Shown here: positions 26,701-38,163 of the stretch, in pieces
Layout of the letters: the number at the start of each line of letters is the position of its first letter
Numbering within the stretch: the first letter of the stretch is position 1
Assembly (NCBI GenBank): GCA_032821775.1
Contig: JAVLRN010000001.1
Location: forward strand, 3,720,001 to 3,784,000
DNA length: 64,000 bases
Source: Sanguinoderma infundibulare
Lineage: Eukaryota > Basidiomycota > Agaricomycetes > Polyporales > Polyporaceae
Direction of reading: 5' to 3'
Made by a program: the position numbers and the translations under genes
Notes under the pieces: model-generated
Told to the model about the DNA's origin: nothing
Seen by the model: only the letters and a program-made list of their open reading frames with translations
Database searches by the model: none

Positions 26701-28793
26701 TTCGATTCGCGCCGGATACTTCCTATGCTGACGACTCTGACCATAGCTCATCACCGCCACCGTTAATCATATTGTGAGCACAGCACAGAAGCGAGGTGGA
26801 ATCTTGATCTTCCTGTCTGGTGTTCAAGAGATTCGACAATGCATGGAACGGCTACGGAACGTGCCAAATTCGAAGGTGTTCCCGCTCCATGCCAACTTGA
26901 CCAGCGACGAGCAGCGCCGCGTCTTCGGTTCCACCTCTGAGTGGAAGATCATCGTGTCGACGAACGTGGCTGAGGTGAGTCTGGTCATTCTATCAGAGTT
27001 AAGGCTTCCTCTCAAGCGCGCATACAGACTTCCGTCACTATCGACGACGTCATTTATGTCATCGACGGCGGCAAGGTCAAAGAGACGCACTACGACGCTG
27101 AAGCAGCCCTGACGAAGCTCGCGGAGCAATGGGTCACCCGCGCTGCCGCGAGACAGCGCCGTGGACGTGCCGGACGTACCCAACCCGGCGTTTGCTACAA
27201 ACTCTACACCCGCGCTCAGGAGGAGCGCATGGCACCGTTCCCCATCCCAGAGATCAAGCGCGTACCGCTGGAGAGCATCTCACTGACGCTCAAGGTCGTG
27301 CACAACGACGTAAAGGTGCGGCGTCTGTGGAAGCCCTGACCCGGTGAAGCAATCTAACCGCCATATATATGCAGTCGTTCCTGTCGCGCGCGATCGACCC
27401 GCCAGACATTGCTGCCGTTGACAAAGCGCTGGAGGTGTTGGAAGAGCTCGGCGCGATTGCCTCGGATGGGGAGCTGACGGCGCTTGGACGACATATGGTT
27501 AGTGCCTCGCATGCCATAGACGAAGCGCGCGCCCTTTCTAACCTTGTGTACCGCTAGGCGATGTTACCCATGGATCTCCGTTTGGGAAAGGTGAGCGGTT
27601 CCTCGGCGTTGCAGAAGCGGCTGCGGCTAACGGTCGTTTAGATGCTCATCCTCGGCACCGTGTTCCGCTGTCTTGGTCCCATCTTGACGGTTGCCGCGAG
27701 CCTTTCGAGTAAACCCTTGTTCCTTAGCCCGATGGACAAGAGAGAAGAAGCGAACCGGTACGTTCTTCCGTGTTCCGCGAGCTAAGTGTACGTTTTCTGA
27801 CATGCATCTTTCCAGAGCTCGCGCACGCTTCGCCGCTGGTAATAGTGACCTCCTAACAGACGCAAATGCATACGAAGAGTGCGTAAACCTTCGGAACAAG
27901 GGGGAGCCCCAGAGCGCGATCCGCGCCTTCTGCGAGCAGGTACGTCCCAGATTGTCGGGGCGATGTCCGTCACAATCTGACGTCTTATCCACAGAACTTC
28001 ATTTCCACGTCGACGATCCGAGACATAACCTCACTTCGTCAAGATTTCCTCTCCGCCTTGTCATCCCTGGGCTTCGTTCCTGGACACTCCAAACCTACGG
28101 ATACAGCGCTCAATACTAACAGCAGCAATGTCAACCTCGTCAAGGCGGTCATCCTCGGCGGCTTCTGGCCCCGCGTCGCGCGCGTCCACCTCCCAAAGTC
28201 GGCCATCAAGTTCGACCGCGTGCAAGCGGGCACGATCCAGCGCGAGAACACCGCGAAAGAGTTCAAGATGTACGACCTGAAGGAGGGCCGGGTCTTCTTG
28301 CACCCTGCCTCTGTGCTGTTCAACGCGACGGCGTGGAAGTCGCCGTTCTTGACGTACTTCCAGAAGCAGATGACGAGCAAGGTCTTCTTGCGGGACGCGA
28401 CAGAGGTGCGACTCGTGCTGCCTCACTATATGCGCTCATCATCAGCTCATCTCGTCCCGTCCTAGATCCCGATATATGCGCTGTTATTGTTCGGAGGGCC
28501 AGTGGCTGTCAATCATATCGGCGGCGGGCTGACCGTTGGCGCCAAAGACTGTTTCATCAAGCTCAAGGCTTGGCCGCGCATTGGTGTCCTGGTTAATCAC
28601 CTGCGGTGAGCTGCTACCGCCGTCTACGCAATGAAGGAAAGCACAAGCTCACGAGTGATTTCGCAGTCGCCTCCTGGATGCTCAGCTTTCGCAGTGCATC
28701 GAGGAGGGATCGTTACTGGGTCTCGGCTCGGGAGATAACCCTATATTGCAAGCGATGCAGGCAATTTTGGTGGGCGACGGGTTGTCGTCCTGA
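23780..28793 (+). CDS. DEAH/DEVH-box RNA helicase, DHX57/DHX29 type
   Basis: Cytoplasmic-type RNA helicase related to human DHX57/DHX29 and yeast YLR419W. It starts MPPKRGIVKSGNAGNSSKVS. The N-terminal half has an extended charged region, a UBA-like helix bundle (ALTSSLLGRLPALQACIEYL) and an RWD-like region (LEVMDQDEVEALGG onward). The helicase core begins at about 25780 with GETGCGKTTQ, completed by an intron inside the P-loop codons. It continues with TQPRRLSAIGVAARVSAERL, DEVHERSVDGDFLLLELREL (DEVH rather than DEAH, normal for this subfamily), SATINHDIF, STNVAETSVTIDDV and QRRGRAGRTQPG. Winged-helix and OB domains follow (VFLHPASVLFNATAWKSPFL), with an end at 28793. More than ten introns. 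DHX29 members assist translation initiation on structured mRNA; the exact role here is inferred from family only. Confidence 0.92.
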
Positions 28794-28933
28794 GAGCCTT
28801 TCGTGTTGTACCAGTACAAAATGCAGAGATTCAAACTTCGTAACGCTTCACTCGACAAAACGTAATCTGGACTGGCTCGCGACGAACGGTCCCGGGCTGC
28901 GTCGTTCTTGGTTAGGGTCAAGTCCAAGGAAAA

Positions 28934-31029
28934 TCACGAAGTCTCCGCCTGCCGCTTCCTGAACAGCACCTCGCCGGTCCACGAAGGGACAAGAGTCATT
29001 CCAGAATAAGTGTCCGCCGGCCGCTTCCCGTCCCCTCCGGGCTTCAGGTCGTAGTGGAGCACGATGTGCGCGAGGATCGCCTTCAGCTCGTTCGCCGCAA
29101 AGAATCGCCCTGGGCTGCATCTGGATCAAAACCCGTACCGTCCAGCAGGGATCACGGAAAGTCGACATACCAAGAGTGCTTGCCGTAGCCAAACGTCAGG
29201 TAGTCAACAGAGGTGCTAGCGAACTGATGTTTCGAGCCTGAGCCCTCCCCGGCGCTGTCACGCATCTTCGAGAATCGGAAGGGGTCGAACATGTCGGGGT
29301 CGGCATAGTTCAACTCGTCATGGTGCGCCGGGTACGCAGCAGTGGCGACGAAGGTGCCCTTCGGCAGGAACGTGCCGTCGCTCAATGTGACATCCCTTGA
29401 CACCTTGCGCAAGGCCGGAACTGAAGCATACAATAGGCCTCAAGTCAGGTACGTTACAAAGGAATTTACACATAAATAAAGACAAACCGAGCCCAAGTCC
29501 ACGGTACCGCAACGATTCTTTGAGGAGGCTGTCGAGTTTCCGCATCTTGTCCATGGCAGCCTTCGTCCAGCCGTCCGTGGCGATGGCATCATCAATCTCT
29601 TCCCGAAGCAGCCGAACGTACTCGGGCATGGCAGCGAGATCGAAAAGAACTTGACCGAGGGTCTGGTAAGGCGAAGTTGGATGTCATCAACACTCGATAT
29701 GAAAAGAAGGGAATGGGATGCCCACCATAGAGGTGGTGTAGATAGCCGCAAAGTTAACGATAAAAATCCGCTTGACAATGTCTACATCACTCTGGTTCCT
29801 GAGAACAGCTCTGTCGATCAACCACTGAAGCATATCATTCTGTAATCATACCCCGGCTATGAGTAGACATCATCTTCAAGACGTCATACCGGGACGTACA
29901 GGCTTGTCAGACCAGTCCTCGCCGAGTTCCTCCATGTTCGCCATCCTCTCGTGGATGATCGGTTGGATGTGTGGCATCGCTCGGCTAATTGTTTGTTTGG
30001 CCTTGCTCACGAGAGGTCCGACAAATCTATTGAGGGACATCAGACATAAACATGCTTGGCTAGAGTTTACATCTCACCTCTTGAGGAAGTGTGGGACGAG
30101 CTCCATGATCTTCCCGTCACTGACAATATCACCGGTGAAGCGGATCGACATCCCTACGTACTCCTCGTTCCGGCCTGCAGAACGCCATAAACTACCACAA
30201 AATCCTGGAATAAAGAAGAACATACAGAGTGGAAGCCCAACGAATACGCGGCTGCTTGCGCGCGCAATAATCTTCTGCATCTTTGGCATCACGGTTACAG
30301 CAGTCCATTCTACACATCGTCAGACGACTGCACGCTTAAGAGGTGGCACCTCTACGGAACGCTACTCACCTTCGCCCTTGGTGCGAATGTATTCCTGTAC
30401 CGCAACTCTCAGCTCGTCGACGAGATCTGGGAGGACTACGGGAATGTTCCGTGGCAGCATCTCCCTTATGACGTCGGTATGATATTGATCGTCGGATATG
30501 TCACGCCCAACGGTGTACCTCCACTGCACAGCCTACAGGAGAAAGATCAATGCACGTACAATATATACGATAGCTTAAGCACGCTTCATACCTCTTCTAT
30601 CCCGTCCTGAAATGATGTCTCGTCGTCAAGGCGCAACCTGAGTTCGTCGACCATCTTGGGTCCAGCGAGTACGACCAACCAGTAGCGGAAGAATGCAACC
30701 TTGAAGGTCGAATTGTAGTACTTCCGAGGGCGCGAATATTTGAGTGCACGGCAAAATCAGTGAAGTGATGATAAACGTACCTTCTTGTAACCTTCGGAAA
30801 GCAGCGCCGCTGGGTTGCGCTTGAGGTTCCGCGCAGCGAGGAACGACAGTAACGGTACATCTGAGCCGCCGACGGTAGGGATGGCTCTTAGCTGCTAAAA
30901 CAATTACCATCTATCATCCGCGTTGGGTTGAATACCACACACCGGGTGACTCTTCCATCGAACGACATAGATGGCGACTAACAGGGCTATGCCAGCGAGA
31001 ATGAGTGCTTGAGGATCATGCAACGCCAT
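28934..31029 (-). CDS. cytochrome P450, ent-kaurene-oxidase-like (paralogue A)
   Basis: Microsomal P450. It starts MALHDPQALILAGIALLVAI, a short lumenal tail plus membrane anchor. Landmarks are the I-helix NFAAIYTTSM, the ExxR motif in LLKESLR, FDPFRFSKMRD, and the haem loop FGYGKHSCPGRFFAANE, where the Cys codon is split by an intron with its acceptor at GATGCAG. It ends at 28934. About eight introns at the same places as in paralogue B at 34674-36789, and strong residue similarity throughout, so the two arose by local duplication. The I-helix FAAI(Y/H)T form replaces the usual AGxDT and is known in ent-kaurene-oxidase-like and related fungal P450s acting on terpenoids or aromatics. The substrate is not predictable. 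The frame appears intact. Convergent with the helicase gene, 140 bp between stops. Confidence 0.92.
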
Positions 31030-31430
31030 GACCTGAGTGGATGTTGCTAGTGCTGGGGAGAGGTCGGAGGAGAGATAGCTCAATGAACGAAGGATATGCC
31101 CGCCTATTTGAGGCCACCATGGCTGGTCGGCCGTCCCAGACTATGGCCCTTGTCCGGGACGGCCGGCCGGTCACCATGCGTCCACTCAGCGTCCAATCGC
31201 CATTGGGAGCTGCCAGTGCCCTCCATCGTCGCCACAGTCAAACCGTAGCACTACTGCTGCAATGACGGGAAGTATTCAGCACCAAAAAAGCGGCGGTCAT
31301 GCCCCCTCGATTTTGGGCCCGTATCTGAACGCCCGACCTTGGCATATATGATGCCAATGCAAGCCTACCCGTACCGGCGGCCGAACGCGGCGGCAGAGCA
31401 TCCGGTCAGTTTGGGATCCCAACGTCCGTT

Positions 31431-31800
31431 TCAAGGATACCAGTGCATGCGTTGTGGCGCCTCCCTAAGGCCGAACCCGCGTAGAAGTGTGTGGATCGCT
31501 AGCGGATCTTCTCGCATCGCGGCCTTTGGCCAGCTGTCTGTCGCAATGACGCCTTCGATCTCTTCCCTAAACGGCTGAATGCCTTCGGGCATCGCGGCGA
31601 TGTCGTCAAGGACGTGCGTCAAGGTCTGACGGGATTAACCGTAGATCAGCACCGCGGGCCAAAGTGGTCAACGGAATACGTACAGTAGAGGATGTGTGGT
31701 TCGCTCGGCGTCCAGAAAGCTCACGGTTTCAGGTAGAATGGGACGAAGTCTAAGATTACGCCGTGCGCGACGACACCTAGCGTGAAACGGGTGGTTAAAA
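31431..31800 (-). pseudogene. P450 relic, third paralogue
   Basis: Decayed minus-strand P450 fragments, colinear with the intact copies. At about 31800-31725 the reading RFTLGVVAHGVILDFVPFYL corresponds to RFTGDIVSDGKIMELVPHFL of paralogue A. At about 31620-31490 DIAAMPEGIQPFREEIEGVI with ATDSWPKAAM corresponds to DLAAMPEYIQPLREEIEAVI with ATDGWTKAAM of paralogue B. The membrane anchor, I-helix and haem loop are missing, the ExxR region is scrambled, and stops or frame breaks lie between the pieces. It sits between paralogue A and the DUF6535 gene, in the same orientation. A non-functional leftover of tandem duplication is the best reading. Confidence 0.75.
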
Positions 31801-31819
31801 CGTAGAACCCGGTGTATCC

Positions 31820-34342
31820 TCATTCATGCGGCAGTTCCGACCCGTCGGAGGTACTGCATCCATGCCGTACTAAGCTGGTAAGCTCAAGAGGATCGTCCCT
31901 CGGGTCCCCGCCATAGTGTGATGGTGAAGGGAGGGTCCCAGCAGGAGGCACGGTGGCGATATTTGGTGTACCCATAATGTTGATCTCCGCAGTAGATTGC
32001 TGGGTACTTCCGGCATTTGGAATTGAGAGGAGGGATGAGAGGCTCTGCCCAGAGAGGGGATGGTCAGTAGGCCGAGCGAGCGTTGGATCGTTATTCAAAG
32101 GAACGGCTGGATAACGATGCATGTCAGCACAGTGAACCTCGGGAATTGGCGGCGGACGAAACGTACTTGTCGGCTGCGCAACTGCACTTTGCTGCGGAAC
32201 CGCCATGAGCGATTCACAAATCCGCCTGATGTCGCGGAGCCGATGGGCCCACGGAGGTTGTTGGTAGGACGGGATAGTCTCGCCTAAGAAGCGGATGGTA
32301 TCCTCGAGCGTCCGTAACAAATCCAAGTGGGCAGTGACAAGTGCCGACGGAGCGCACAAAAGCTCGCTCTCAGAAAGAGGGAGGATCTGGGTCTCGTGCA
32401 GTGTTATAGATACGGACTGTCGTGCCGCCTCGTGCTCCCTCCAGGACGAATGAGTCAGGTAAACGACGATGAATCTGAAGACGTCAGTCAGGGCATCGTA
32501 AGGGGGTTCATGAGGACCTTTCTCTAATGCCGGTTCGACTGGTGAGGCGTGTGTCATTGAAAATTGGGTCATCAGAGTGGAAACGGCCCGGAAGACTTTG
32601 ATGACAGGGAAACGCCTCCCCAACGGCCTCATTCTCGCCCATTCGATGGCCTCCTTTGGAAGGGCCTCCACGACTACGAAAAGACGCGTCATCGGTTAAA
32701 AGGGTTGCTCACGATCGTAGTAGCTGACTCACCTTTTCTGAAGACGACCCGGGCTGGTATGCGTGCGCCCTTGTTGAGCCCGTCTGCCAGATACGAAAGC
32801 ATGTATACACAGGCCGCCTCTCTGTTCCACCCCCGCAACACCATACAGCCCATTGTGTACAGCAACTGTTGTCCGAGTTCCGTGTCCGCCGGGACATCGG
32901 GAGTCTGGCGAGCCCACGAGGGGTAGAGCTCAGGCGCCAGTGGTAGGGAGAGGTCGCCGAAAGCTTCGTCCGAAACTTGCGTCGCTTTGAGATTGACAGT
33001 GAGCACGTATGGCAGCAAAGAACGCGATGTTGCCCCTTTACGGAACACCCGTACTGGGGCAAGAAGCGCCGCTCGCGTCCGAACAATGTTGCGAGCACAG
33101 CGGATGACCCGGACGGGATCCAGCTGCCACAGGCAAGGAGCGACGGATGCGCTGAGGACCGTGTCGTCAAGCGTGAGCTCGTAGGCTCTGACGGCGAGAC
33201 TGGCGTCGATGTCCTCCCATTTCGAACTTGTCTCCGCTTGTTCGCGGGCCCGCCATCGGCGGATTTTGCTGCGTGGGCGTAACCAAAGGTTGAGTGACAC
33301 CTGTTTGGAGAGACAGACAATGTGGAGGCGGTAAGCCCAGTTGAAATTGTGTCTCAGGACAAATCTGGCAAGGAGATTGGCGACTCCTTCGATCGCCGTG
33401 AGCCCTATTTGCGCCAGGAACCGGAAGACGAATTGAGAGGCAATGTATACGCTGAGAGCCTGAGGCGTTTGGTAGGGGCAGTCAGATCGGAAGATCGGGA
33501 TGATGGTGCTGTATATCTTGAATGTAAGCAACAAGGCAACGAGAATCAAGGCGACGATGGCGATGGCTGGGTGCAGAGTCCAAAGCAGGATGAGGAGGCC
33601 AGCGAGGAAGAGCCCGAGCGATGTCTGAAGGAGAGTGGGGATCAGCACGATGATTCCCTCGACCCGCCATCTGAGAAGGTTGTCGTAGCGGTATTGTCGT
33701 AAACGCGCGATGTTACGTGACGTTCCGGAGAGTCCTTCCTCATACTGATGGAGCCACTGCTTGACCATGATGGAAAACGACGAGGCCGCGAGGGTGCATA
33801 TAAGAGAGGAGAACCACAGAATGTTGATCCATACCACGGAGGAAATGGGTTTGAACGACTTGTCCGGGGGTAAAACGAATGCCGGTCGAGTGGAGTTGAC
33901 AACGGTCGGCGTTACGGCGAAACTGGACAGCTGAGCAGATATTTGGGCGAGAGCAAGGAGCGCTGTGTCCCCAGTATTCGGCTGCAGCATGACATACGAC
34001 TGCACGTTGAATGTGGTCAAAACCGCGGAGAAAAGACCGGCCTGTACACAGGAACATCAAGGTCAATAAGCATGGCTTCACTCATGGGTTCGAGCGATTG
34101 GGACCCACGAATACGAGAAGCATATCAATCTCTGCCTTCCACCTAGCTATCATCTGGTCGCTGTGACTCTGGAGGATCTGTGCACAGTCGTCCCATGCTT
34201 TCGCCATTTGCTCTTCTGTAAACGGGCTTCTGATTTCCTCTGTCGCTGCAGTAGTCGGCTGAATGGTCAAGGAGCGATGCTAATCAACGGTGACTCGACT
34301 CTATACAGAGATTATTTTACCCACCTCATCAGGTGATGCCAT
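31820..34342 (-). CDS. DUF6535-domain membrane protein
   Basis: Fungal-specific family of unknown function, expanded in Agaricomycetes. It starts MASPDE, joined by an intron to HRSLTIQPTTAATEEIRSPF. The DUF6535 region follows: MAKAWDDCAQILQSHSDQMI, IARWKAEIDMLLVF, then (after an intron) AGLFSAVLTTFNVQSYVMLQ, a transmembrane segment WINILWFSSLICTLAASSFS, the marker KQWLHQYEEG, and two more hydrophobic stretches (LLQTSLGLFLAGLLILLWTL; IAIVALILVALLLTF). The remaining roughly 500 residues carry no known domain and end in a Pro/Ser-rich tail. At least four introns. It lies between the two P450s on the same strand; whether it works with them is unknown. Confidence 0.9.
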
Positions 34343-34673
34343 CGTTATCGCACCGTCTTGCTAGGTCTAGGTCACCGGGGGTTAGCACCTTTAGTATGAT
34401 GGATACCAGAGATATACAAATACGCCGAAACCACAGCCACGTCACAGTCGATAGGAGCGGAGCTTGAATTAACCCATATAACGGAGTTTGAACCTTAGAT
34501 CACCCAATAGACTGGTAAGAATTCGGAGTTGAACTGAAAGAGACCGCCGGAAAAGCAGTGCCAGTCTCATCGTTGGAGAACGCCCCTGTTCAAGGAGTCC
34601 AATATTAATGGATGCACATATCCAACGTTGTGATTCGTAAGGTGTCATGTACGGTGCAATATATACAAACACA
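34343..34673. other. intergenic between DUF6535 gene and P450 paralogue B
   Basis: About 330 bp holding the DUF6535 promoter (minus strand) and the 3' UTR of P450 paralogue B. No gene seen. Confidence 0.5.
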
Positions 34674-36789
34674 TCAAGAAGACACCACCTCGCGCTTCCT
34701 GAACAGTACCTGTCCGGTCATGGACGGGACCACATTTATGCCAAAAAACCAGTCTGGAGGCCTCTTGCCGTCGCCACCGAGCTTCAGGTCGTAGTTTACC
34801 ACGATGTACGCGAGCAGCGCCTTGAGCTCGTTCGCCGCGAAGAACCGTCCCGGACTGCATCGTCGTCAGCATCATCGGTGGGATTCAGATGGGACGAGGG
34901 TGCGAAGGCGTACGTACCAAGCGTGCCTGCCGTGGCCAAATGGTATGTACTCGAGAGAGGTGTTCACGAACTGGTGCTTCAGGCTTTCGCCCTCGCCCTC
35001 GCGCATCTTGGAGAAGCGGAAGGGGTCGAAGACCTCAGCATCGACGTAGTTGGACCCGTCATGGTGCGTGGGGTGCGAGGCCGCGACGACGACGGTACCC
35101 TTTGGCAGGAACGTGCCGTCGTTCAACGTGATATCTTTCAACACCTTGCGCGTGAGCGAGACTGAGAGATGCAGGCGGCGTCAGGTGAGGTTCAAGCGAC
35201 CGACGTAAGCACGCACTGAGACTAATTCCGTGGAGGCGAGAGGACTCCCTGAACAAGCTGTCGAGTTTCCACATCTTGGCCATCGCTGCCTTAGTCCAGC
35301 CGTCCGTGGCGATCACCGCCTCGATCTCTTCCCGGAGTGGTTGGATGTACTCAGGCATGGCAGCCAAGTCAAAAAGGACGCTAGAGATGCTCTGCAAGGA
35401 TGACTCCATCAGTCTTTCCTAAGACCGCACAAGGAGAAAGTTCCGCACGTTAGAGGATGTATGAATGGCTGCGAAGTTGACGAGGAAGATCCGCTTGGTG
35501 ATGTTGAGCTCGCTGTAATTCCTAGGGACAGCCTCGTCGATGATCCACTGGAGCATATCGTTCTGTCCTCGTTTGTGACTTGTGAGTAGATGCCGTCGCA
35601 AATTTGTAACGGGGACATACCGGCTTGTCAGACCAGTCCTCGCCAAGCTCCTTCATGTGTGCCATCCTCTCATGGATGACTGGTAGAATGTGTGGCATCG
35701 CGCTGTTGATTTTCTTGCGCGCGTCGCTCAACAGATAGCCGACAACGCTGTTTGTCGAACGGATGTTAGACCATATATCATGTACACTCCTTACAAAAAA
35801 CTCACGTCTTCAGGGACCGAGGGATCAGGTTCATGATCTTCCGGTCGCGGTTAGCATCGCGAGTAAAGCTGATCGACATCTCGAGGTAGTCCTCGTTCCG
35901 GCCTGTAAAACCATGTATGAGCTACCCTGGACGCCTGCTGATAATAAAACAAGGACGTACAAAGTGGAAGGCCAACGAAGACACGGCTGCTCGCGCGTGC
36001 AACAATCTGCTGCATCGTAGGCATAACAGTAACCGCAGTCCATTCTATTGGATTGTCAGAAGGCTGGATGCGAAGGGACACGGTTCATAATGCACCGCTC
36101 ACCGTCGCCTTTGGTAGGAATGATCTCCGGCACGGCAAGCCTCAGCTCGTCAACGACGTCGGGGAGGACCGCCGGGAGAGTTCGTGTCAGCTTCTCCCGG
36201 ATGATGTCGACGTGAAAGGGGTCGTCGAACAAGTCGTGACCGACGGTGTACTGCATCTGTAAAGTCTGGCAGGACGACGAATCAAACCCCGCGTTCGGTT
36301 GGATTAGATACACGAGCAAGCTCCGTACCTCCTCCGCTCCTTCCGTGAACGAAACTTCGTCGTCAGGCCGACGCCTGAGCTCATCGAGCATTTTTGGGCC
36401 AGAGACTACGACGAGCCATTTGTCGAGAAAGGCGACCTTGAAGGACGAACCATAATACTGCCAATCCCCATCAAACACCTCCGAGTCAATCATGTGAACT
36501 TCGCAGAAAGGGATTGGGCGTGCTCACCTTTTGGTAGCCTTCGTATATCACCTCCTTCCCGTTGCGCACGAAGTTGAGAGCCGCCAGGATGGACAACCCC
36601 GGCAGAGAGGACCCACCAACAGTGGGGATAGCATTCAACTGGTGAAGCCGTCAACGCCAGATACTCTATGGTAGTGACCACGAATACAAAGTCGCGTACC
36701 GGATTGGTCTTCCATTGCACAAGGTAGATAGCGGCCAACATCGCCACACCAGCGAGCAGGAGCGTTTGCGGATCCTCCACTGAGGCCAT
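34674..36789 (-). CDS. cytochrome P450, ent-kaurene-oxidase-like (paralogue B)
   Basis: Intact P450 starting MASVEDPQTLLLAGVAMLAA, with an N-terminal membrane anchor. Conserved parts in order are AIPTVGG after the anchor, MQYTVGHDLFDDPFHVDIIR, ASSRVFVGLPLCRNEDYLEM (helix F/G region), NFAAIHTSSN (I-helix), LFRESSR (ExxR), EVFDPFRFSKMRE and the haem loop FGHGRHACPGRFFAANE. It ends FRKREVVSS at 34674. Intron positions match paralogue A, including the one splitting the haem-ligand Cys codon. A TATA-like element lies about 85 bp upstream of the ATG. Endoplasmic-reticulum monooxygenase; substrate unknown. The pair plus relic suggests a locally expanding P450 family. Confidence 0.93.
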
Positions 36790-36873
36790 CGCTGCGGCCT
36801 AGTTTGCTCGCCCTACGAAGCAGAAGAGATTGGTGAGGAATGTGCGAAGACGACGACTCGCACCGATAACATA

Positions 36874-36883
36874 CTATATATAT
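36874..36883 (-). promoter_or_regulatory. TATA box of P450 paralogue B
   Basis: A run of alternating TA sits about 85-95 bp upstream of the ATG at 36789, on the strand of the gene. Position and sequence suit a core-promoter TATA box. No other candidate lies nearby. Confidence 0.6.
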
Positions 36884-37265
36884 CGGCACCTTTTCTCCCA
36901 CCTACTAATAGAAGCTTTGATCCATACATACATGTTTCACCGCTCGGCGCAGGGGGCGTAATAGGTCTTGACTGGCTTCAGCGGGTGGGGACCGCCGTTT
37001 CCCCGAGAAGACCAGAAGACGAGAGGAGCATACGAATCGTAAACGTGTAAACGTCCGCCGCGAACGGACGGATTAGCCTATGAATGGCTTGTGGAAGTTC
37101 GGGCTGTTTTGGATTTGCCTTGGACTGACACCGCGGCCAGTGTCACGCGGCGGCCAAAACGCCGCATACCTCCAAGCTTCCAACACGAGGGCGATCCGCG
37201 GCATCGCATGCACGTCTAGCGCTGATGGCGCTTGCAGCGCTGTGCCCTGGACGAATGTCACCGAC
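36884..37265. other. intergenic, nothing recognised
   Basis: Contains GC-rich short inverted sequences (for example near 37050-37070 and 37120-37150) but no gene or clear element. It runs into the dispersed repeat on the right. Confidence 0.4.
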
Positions 37266-37790
37266 CATTAGAGTTTGCTAGAGCGCTGGACGCCCGCCTA
37301 GAGAATGCCTCTCTCGGTATACCCTTGTGGAAGACTTGGAAGTGGTCTGTGGACATTGTATGATCGGCATTCCCTGGACACGGTAAGGTGCTCGGGTCTT
37401 GAGAGCTGAAATTTTCAATCGGTCTAGAATGCAAGCGCACGGAATGAGAACTTCGAGAGAAGGAGCAGCAAGTCGAGGCTGGATGGTGCGGTTGGAGGAA
37501 CAGCTGGAGGCTGATGCCATGAAGCCACGGATCCCGAGTTGAAGCTCCAGCATGTTTTGCATACTATATTCTAGGCGGTGCCATCAATTGCTGGTTTGCT
37601 TTGGTCTATCGGTTAGTATATCGCTCTCGCGATAGCGCAGGGTTCGATTCCCAAGTCGGGCAATGATCCCGTGTTGATTTCCCTTTTTATCCTCTCCACG
37701 ACTCGCATGTACCCTTAAGCATTGAAATATTGAAATCCAAAGCTTCAGTCCAACGTTGCACAATGGAATTGCCCAAGCCCAGATTGCCCT
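37266..37790 (+). repeat. dispersed repeat, copy 1 (non-autonomous element candidate)
   Basis: This segment aligns by eye over its whole length, in the same orientation, with 59330-59845. Shared blocks in order include AGTTTGCTAG, ACGCCCGCCTA, AGAATGCCTCTCTCGGTATA followed by CCCTT, TGGACATT, CTTCGAGAGAAGGA, CCAGCATGTT, GGTTTGCT, GATAGCGCAG, TTATCCTC and CCAACGTTG. It holds no coding sequence. A tRNA-Glu-like module lies in the right half. The blocks are separated by diverged sequence, so the copies are old. Terminal inverted repeats or target-site duplications were not found. Confidence 0.75.
37594..37664 (+). tRNA. tRNA-Glu(CTC)-like sequence, probably a pseudogene or tRNA-derived module
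   Basis: The segment contains TGGTCTATCGGTTAGTATAT, close to the D-arm/A-box of eukaryotic tRNA-Glu, then an anticodon-loop-like CTCTCGC with anticodon CTC inside a short stem, then a perfect B-box GGTTCGATTCC. The T-stem outer pairs and most of the acceptor stem do not pair well, so a functional tRNA is doubtful. The equivalent part of repeat copy 2 has lost the B-box. Coordinates are accurate to a few bases. Confidence 0.5.
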
Positions 37791-38163
37791 GAAATAACAT
37801 AGAAACAGAGGCGAGATGCATTGCAAATAGGTATCAATGTACGTACGGATAAATGTATAACAATATGTGCCAAATGCCAAACCGAACACCAAAACTCGTA
37901 GCCGTGCTCCCATTAAACCAATGTTTTTCCTACTACTATGTCGTGTGTGGTGTGGTGGTGGTTTCTCTACCTACGCCTGTGCCTGCGCACCCAGGCTCGG
38001 CAGGCTCCAGCCACGGCGCAAGTCAGTACTGTACTGGTACGGATACAAGAGATGTGCAAAACGTGGGGGAGGGGGGATATGTGAAATGTGTTCGTCAATG
38101 CCATGCGATCGTGAGTCTGATGCGAAATGAATATTTAAGAGACCGTCGCCGTCCCCTCTACCG
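37791..38163. other. intergenic, nothing recognised
   Basis: 3'-flanking sequence of the Ser/Pro-rich gene (minus strand) and the right edge of the repeat. No gene seen. Confidence 0.4.
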
